Under the pieces are notes generated by a model, which ran no database searches, was not told the origin of the DNA, and saw only the letters and a program-made list of their open reading frames with translations. From contig OX442317.1 in assembly GCA_949358305.1 (NCBI GenBank), positions 14,574,491 through 14,638,490 on the forward strand: DNA of 64,000 nt, written 5' to 3'. Numbering within the stretch: position 1 is the stretch's first letter; every line of letters begins with the position of its first letter. A program made the position numbers and the translations under genes. Source of the stretch: Strigamia acuminata (taxonomy: Eukaryota > Arthropoda > Chilopoda > Geophilomorpha > Linotaeniidae). Of this stretch, positions 57,304 to 64,000 are shown in pieces.

Positions 57304-58882
57304 TGTTGCGAGCAAGAACGCAACAAAAAGGATCTGGAGATTTCACGTTGTTCATCTTCTGAAAGAAAGAAAAGGCTTTTTAATTTTGTTGTCAAGTTTA
57401 GATAGATTTTTAACACATATCTGACATGCCCAGTTGGTTTGCCGCTTTGTTGTCACGATCCTGGTAGTTCAAGAGGGTTGTCACTTCGCCTGCCACACCT
57501 GGAATGTTTGAAAGTTGTGTTTTTAGTCTTTTGTAATTAATTTATGTGTCTTTTTCACGTTTCTGAGTTATTTCTAGTATTTGTAAGTTCTCTCCTGTTT
57601 CCAGTTCACTTGCGAAGGAGATAGGCGTGCATCGGCAAGATGGCCGCCATAGCGCAAGTGAACTGGGAGATGGGAAGAACCTGAAATAAGCACAATTGTA
57701 GTTTTTGGTGCTTATTTTGCTTGTGATTTAATTTATACTAACTTGTATTGGTGTTTAAGGTAGTCCACAGGTGTCTTGGGTCGCTGGATGGGCGTTGGAC
57801 ATCGTTTGTGAGCGTTTGCGAGCGTCGGGCGTGAGCGTACGCCTTGCGACGCCTCTCGTGGTCGTGTGGGTCCTGCAAATGAGTTGAATTGGTCGGGTTT
57901 CAATGCCCAAGCACTGGGAAAGCTGTACTGACCGTTCTAAGACGCAGATCCATCGTTGAGAAGGCCTGTGAGTCGCTCGCGACCTTGTTTGGCTCCATTC
58001 ACGTCATTTTAGCAGTTGCATGGTCGCCATCTTGGATTTGGTGCTGCACTGTTGCCCTGTTATTATTTCTTTTGGGGTTTTGAGGAGACCTGGACATAGG
58101 GAATATTTACTAGTTATTGTTTGTATAAATTACCAATATTAAGGGTTGTTAATCTAAGCTTTTACCTTTGTTATTGTATGGTTGTTACGGGTTAAGGTTT
58201 GTGACACTTTGCGCCCTCTTTTGGTGGCAATTGGGGTTTGGGCTCAGCATTGTGTTTTGAGTGCAGTTAATGTTAGTTTTAGCCTTTGAATTATCTGTTA
58301 AGTTTAAGTGAAGTGCTGTTTGCACAGGTCATACTGTTTTCAAGGTGTTAGGTTAAGTTTTGCCTTTATTTATGTTAAGTTTGACATCTGTTGTCTATAT
58401 ACGGAAACCTTGTTGGCACTATTGTTATTATTCAAATCTGTATTGTTTGGTCACTGACATTTATTGTAATCAGGTGACCAGTTGTTAAGAGTAGGTTGCT
58501 AAAGAAGCAACTCAGTTGTTATCAGTTGTTAAGTATTAAAGCCAGTTGATGTTTTTCCTCCTTCTTTGGATAAATTATTCCTGGGTTTATTTTACTTCAA
58601 TAAACAGGATGACTTGTGAGTAGAGAGCTTTGCCTGCTCTCCTCCTCCCTGGGAGCACAGAATTTCTACCCAGCAGCTAAAGAGGTTTTGCCAATCACTT
58701 CATCTAAATGCAGTTAGGCCTAGTTTCATGCAGTCAGGCCTAATCCTTCTTCAAGTTAGGCTTGGGCTCAGAGAAAGGATTTCAGCTTGTTTCATCAACC
58801 ACTATACAGTCTCGGGCGGTTTCCAGAGTTTGGTGACCAATTCGCCAGTCCTCCCCTGTGAGATCCAAGGTTGTTTGCTACA
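57304..58882 (+). repeat. E4 3' LTR (1579 bp)
   Basis: Same length as the 5' LTR, no difference noticed. It is followed by AATGG and satellite in phase. Confidence 0.95.
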
Positions 58883-61800
58883 AATGGGATCAAAAGTTTA
58901 TTCTTCCAAATCATTGCTTGGATGTTGCTAAAACTTACATTGAAGCCTTCTACTAAGGTTTAAACACTATTTCAGAACATTCAGAGACATTGGTCTTGTG
59001 ATGTTTGTGCTAAGTCAACTGTGATGTCAAATGAGATCAAAAGTTTATTCTTTCAAATCATTGCTTGGATGTTGCTAAAACTTACATTAAAGCTTTCTAC
59101 TAAGGTTTAAACACTATTTCAGAACATTTAGAGACATTGGTCTTGTGATGTTTGTGCTAAGTCAACTGTGATGAGATCAAAAGTCTATTCTCTAAAATCA
59201 TTGCTTGGATGTTGCTAAAACTTACATTGAAGCCTTCTACTAAGGTTTAAACACTATTTCAGAACATTCAGACACATTGGTCTTGTGGTGTTTGTGCTAA
59301 GTCAACTGTGACGTCAAATAAGATCAAAAGTTTATTCTTTCAAATCATTGCTTGGATGTTGCTAAAACTTACATTAAAGCTTTCTACTAAGGTTTAAACA
59401 CTATTTCAGAACATTCAGAGACATTGGTCTTGTGATGTTTGTGCTAAGTCAACTGTGATGAGATCAAAAGTCTATTCTCCCAAATCATTGCTTGGATGTT
59501 GCTAAAACTTACATTGAAGCCTTCTACTAAGGTTTAAACACTATTTCAGAACATTCAGAGACATTGGTTTGTGGTGTTTGTGCTAAGTCAACTGTGATGT
59601 CAAATGAGATCAAAAGTTTATTCTTTCAAATTATTGCTTGGATGTTGCTAAAACTAACATTGAAGCCTTCTACTAAGGTTTAAACACTATTTCAGAACAT
59701 TCAGAGACATTGATCTTGTGGTGTTTGTGCTAAGTCAACTGTGATGAGATCAAAAGTCTATTCTCCCAAATCATTTCTTGGATGTTGCTAAAACTTACAT
59801 TAAAGCTTTCTACTAAGGTTTAAACACTATTTCAGAACATTCAGAGACATTGGTCTTGTGATGTTTGTGCTAAGTCAACTGTGATGAGATCAAAAGTCTA
59901 TTCTCCCAAATCATTGCTTGGATGTTGCTAAAACTTACATTGAAGCCTTCTACTAAGGTTTAAACACTATTTCAGAACATTCAGAGACATTGGTTTGTGG
60001 TGTTTGTGCTAAGTCAACTGTGATGTCAAATGAGATCAAAAATTTATTCTTTCAAATTATTGCTTGGATGTTGCTAACACTTACATTGAAGCCTTCTACT
60101 AAGGTTTAAACACTATTTCAAAACATTCAGAGACATTGGTCTTGTGATGTTTGTGCTAAGTCAACTGTGATGTCAAATGAGATCAAAAGTTTATTCTTTC
60201 AAATCATTGCTTGGATGTTGCTAAAACTTACATTAAAGCCTTCTACTAAGGTTTAAACACTATTTCAGAACATTCAGAGACATTGGTCTTGTGATGTTTG
60301 TGCTAAGTCAACTGTGATGAGATCAAAAGTCTATTCTCCAAAATCATTGCTTGGATGTTGCTAAAACTTACATTGAAGCCTTCTACTAAGGTTTAAACAC
60401 TATTTCAGAACATTCAGAGACATTGGTTTGTGGTGTTTGTGCTAAGTCAACTGTGATGTCAAATGAGATCAAAAGTTTATTCTTTCAAATTATTGCTTGG
60501 ATGTTGCTAAAACTTACATTGAAGCCTTCTACTAAGGTTTAAACACTATTTCTGAACATTCAGAGACATTGGTCTTGTGGTGTTTGTGCTAAGTCAACTG
60601 TGATGTCAAATGAGATCAAAAGTTTATTCTTTCAAATTATTGCTTGGATGTTGCTAAAACTTACATTGAAGCCTTCTACTAAGGTTTAAACACTATTTCA
60701 GAACATTCAGAGACATTGGTTTGTGGTGTTTGTGCTAAGTCAACTGTGATGTCAAATGAGATCAAAAGTTTATTCTTTCAAATTATTGCTTGGATGTTGC
60801 TAAAACTTACATTGAAGCCTTCTACTAAGGTTTAAACACTATTTCTGAACATTCAGAGACATTGGTCTTGTGGTGTTTGTGCTAAGTCAACTGTGATGTC
60901 AAATGAGATCAAAAGTTTATTCTTTCAAATTATTGCTTGGATGTTGCTAAAACTAACATTGAAGCCTTCTACTAAGGTTTAAACACTATTTCAGAACATT
61001 CAGAGACATTGATCTTGTGGTGTTTGTGCTAAGTCAACTGTGATGAGATCAAAAGTCTATTCTCCCAAATCATTTCTTGGATGTTGCTAAAACTTACATT
61101 AAAGCTTTCTACTAAGGTTTAAACACTATTTCAGAACATTCAGAGACATTGGTCTTGTGATGTTTGTGCTAAGTCAACTGTGATGAGATCAAAAGTCTAT
61201 TCTCCCAAATCATTGCTTGGATGTTGCTAAAACTTACATTAAAGCTTTCTACTAAGGTTTAAACACTATTTCAGAACATTCAGAGACATTGGTCTTGTGA
61301 TGTTTGTGCTAAGTCAACTGTGATGAGATCAAAAGTCTATTCTCCAAAATCATTGCTTGGATGTTGCTAAAACTTACATTGAAGCCTTCTACTAAGGTTT
61401 AAACACTATTTCAGAACATTCAGACACATTGGTCTTGTGGTGTTTGTGCTAAGTCAACTGTGACGTCAAATAAGATCAAAAGTTTATTCTTTCAAATCAT
61501 TGCTTGGATGTTGCTAAAACTTACATTAAAGCTTTCTACTAAGGTTTAAACACTATTTCAGAACATTCAGAGACATTGGTCTTGTGATGTTTGTGCTAAG
61601 TCAACTGTGATGAGATCAAAAGTCTATTCTCCCAAATCATTGCTTGGATGTTGCTAAAACTTACATTGAAGCCTTCTACTAAGGTTTAAACACTATTTCA
61701 GAACATTCAGAGACATTGGTTTGTGGTGTTTGTGCTAAGTCAACTGTGATGTCAAATGAGATCAAAAGTTTATTCTTTCAAATTATTGCTTGGATGTTGC

Positions 61801-64000
61801 TAAAACTTACATTGAAGCCTTCTACTAAGGTTTAAACACTATTTCTGAACATTCAGAGACATTGGTCTTGTGGTGTTTGTGCTAAGTCAACTGTGATGTC
61901 AAATGAGATCAAAAGTTTATTCTTTCAAATTATTGCTTGGATGTTGCTAAAACTAACATTGAAGCCTTCTACTAAGGTTTAAACACTATTTCAGAACATT
62001 CAGAGACATTGATCTTGTGGTGTTTGTGCTAAGTCAACTGTGATGAGATCAAAAGTCTATTCTCCCAAATCATTTCTTGGATGTTGCTAAAACTTACATT
62101 AAAGCTTTCTACTAAGGTTTAAACACTATTTCAGAACATTCAGAGACATTGGTCTTGTGATGTTTGTGCTAAGTCAACTGTGATGAGATCAAAAGTCTAT
62201 TCTCCCAAATCATTGCTTGGATGTTGCTAAAACTTACATTGAAGCCTTCTACTAAGGTTTAAACACTATTTCAGAACATTCAGAGACATTGGTTTGTGGT
62301 GTTTGTGCTAAGTCAACTGTGATGTCAAATGAGATCAAAAATTTATTCTTTCAAATTATTGCTTGGATGTTGCTAACACTTACATTGAAGCCTTCTACTA
62401 AGGTTTAAACACTATTTCAGAACATTCAGAGACATTGGTCTTGTGATGTTTGTGCTAAGTCAACTGTGATGTCAAATGAGATCAAAAGTTTATTCTTTCA
62501 AATCATTGCTTGGATGTTGCTAAAACTTACATTAAAGCCTTCTACTAAGGTTTAAACACTATTTCAGAACATTCAGAGACATTGGTCTTGTGATGTTTGT
62601 GCTAAGTCAACTGTGATGAGATCAAAAGTCTATTCTCCAAAATCATTGCTTGGATGTTGCTAAAACTTACATTGAAGCCTTCTACTAAGGTTTAAACACT
62701 ATTTCAGAACATTCAGAGACATTGGTTTGTGGTGTTTGTGCTAAGTCAACTGTGATGTCAAATGAGATCAAAAGTCTATTCTCCCAAATCATTGCTTGGA
62801 TGTTGCTAAAACTTACATTAAAGCTTTCTACTAAGGTTTAAACACTATTTCAAAACATTCAGAGACATTGGTCTTGTGATGTTTGTGCTAAGTCAACTGT
62901 GATGAGATCAAAAGTCTATTCTCCCAAATCATTGCTTGGATGTTGCTAAAACTTACATTGAAGCCTTCTACTAAGGTTTAAACACTATTTCAGAACATTC
63001 AGAGACATTGGTTTGTGGTGTTTGTGCTAAGTCAACTGTGATGTCAAATGAGATCAAAAATTTATTCTTTCAAATTATTGCTTGGATGTTGCTAACACTT
63101 ACATTGAAGCCTTCTACTAAGGTTTAAACACTATTTCAGAACATTTAGAGACATTGGTCTTGTGATGTTTGTGCTAAGTCAACTGTGATGTCAAATGAGA
63201 TCAAAAGTTTATTCTTTCAAATCATTGCTTGGATGTTGCTAAAACTTACATTAAAGCCTTCTACTAAGGTTTAAACACTATTTCAGAACATTCAGAGACA
63301 TTGGTCTTGTGATGTTTGTGCTAAGTCAACTGTGATGAGATCAAAAGTCTATTCTCCAAAATCATTGCTTAAATGTTGCTAAAACTTACATTGAAGCCTT
63401 CTACTAAGGTTTAAACACTATTTCAGAACATTCAGACACATTGGTCTTGTGGTGTTTGTGCTAAGTCAACTGTGACGTCAAATGAGATCAAAAGTTTATT
63501 CTTTCAAATTATTGCTTGGATGTTGCTAAAACTTACATTGAAGCTTTCTACTAAGGTTTAAACACTATTTCAAAACATTCAGAGACATTGGTCTTGTGAT
63601 GTTTGTGCTAAGTCAACTGTGATGAGATCAAAAGTCTATTCTCCCAAATCATTGCTTGGATGTTGCTAAAACTTACATTGAAACCTTCTACTAAGGTTTA
63701 AACACTATTTCAGAACATTCAGAGACATTGGTTTGTGGTGTTTGTGCTAAGTCAACTGTGATGTCAAATGAGATCAAAAATTTATTCTTTCAAATTATTG
63801 CTTGGATGTTGCTAACACTTACATTGAAGCCTTCTACTAAGGTTTAAACACTATTTCAGAACATTCAGAGACATTGGTCTTGTGATGTTTGTGCTAAGTC
63901 AACTGTGATGTCAAATGAGATCAAAAGTTTATTCTTTCAAATCATTGCTTGGATGTTGCTAAAACTTACATTAAAGCCTTCTACTAAGGTTTAAACACTA
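58883..64000. repeat. Satellite block S4
   Basis: Continues S3 after E4. It follows S2 from about 23510 at an offset of 35378, through the point where E2 sits in S2; the unoccupied E2 target is at about 61965-61975. The array runs off the window end. No gene. Confidence 0.97.

Larger units (their letters stand above)
50250..58882 (+). mobile_element. E4: large LTR element without coding capacity
   Basis: 8633 bp. Two LTRs of exactly 1579 bp (offset 7054), TG...CA ends, and AATGG duplicated at 50245-50249 and 58883-58887. A primer site and the leader hairpin shared with E1 and E2 tie it to the same BEL/Pao group. The 5.5-kb interior has no ORF above about 130 codons and no recognisable Gag or Pol motif. 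It fits the class of large retrotransposon derivatives that move with enzymes from others. Orientation is taken from the primer site. Confidence 0.9.

Overview
This is repetitive DNA from an animal genome, probably an invertebrate and most likely an arthropod; the lineage cannot be fixed from the sequence. The evidence is a long AT-rich satellite with monomers of about 140-147 bp and four long LTR retrotransposons of the BEL/Pao superfamily. No host single-copy gene, tRNA or rRNA was found. About 48% of the window is satellite (blocks S1 1-3815, S2 19147-26594, S3 35751-50249, S4 58883-64000). The rest is retrotransposon.

Layout. E1 (3816-19146) is a rearranged BEL/Pao copy. It has a 5' LTR, leader and gag start on the plus strand. 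These are followed by an inverted partial LTR, an inverted pol and part of gag, and a duplicated 222-bp scrap of pol. It is flanked by a 4-bp target duplication (GTGG), and unoccupied copies of its target exist elsewhere in the array. E3 (12539-18725, plus strand) is nested inside E1's gag, with 968-bp LTRs and a CCGC duplication. E2 (26595-35750, plus strand) is an apparently intact autonomous element with 1469-bp LTRs and one 1750-aa Gag-Pol reading frame. E4 (50250-58882) has 1579-bp LTRs and about 5.5 kb of internal DNA with no credible coding region.

Most striking is E3. Its single 995-aa ORF starts as a BEL-type Gag with three zinc knuckles and an aspartic protease. Reverse transcriptase, RNase H and integrase are missing, and in their place is a complete-looking TK1-type thymidine kinase. 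A plausible reading is a non-autonomous element that borrows pol in trans and brings its own nucleotide-salvage enzyme, fused to Gag, into the particle. E3 and E4, the two elements without pol, also carry arrays of small hairpins. E1, E2 and E4 share a leader hairpin in which one stem has changed on both sides.

The elements could cooperate: E2 encodes every enzyme needed for reverse transcription and integration, whereas E3 and E4 would need a helper. E3's natural helper, with a matching 968-bp LTR, is not in the window. The satellite has higher-order structure: blocks recur at 3180 bp and 1439 bp, and a long stretch of S2 recurs in S3 plus S4. Because of this, unoccupied versions of the E1, E2 and E4 target sites can be read directly in the same window. 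Within E2, E3 and E4 the two LTRs have the same length to the base and no difference was seen, so these insertions look young.
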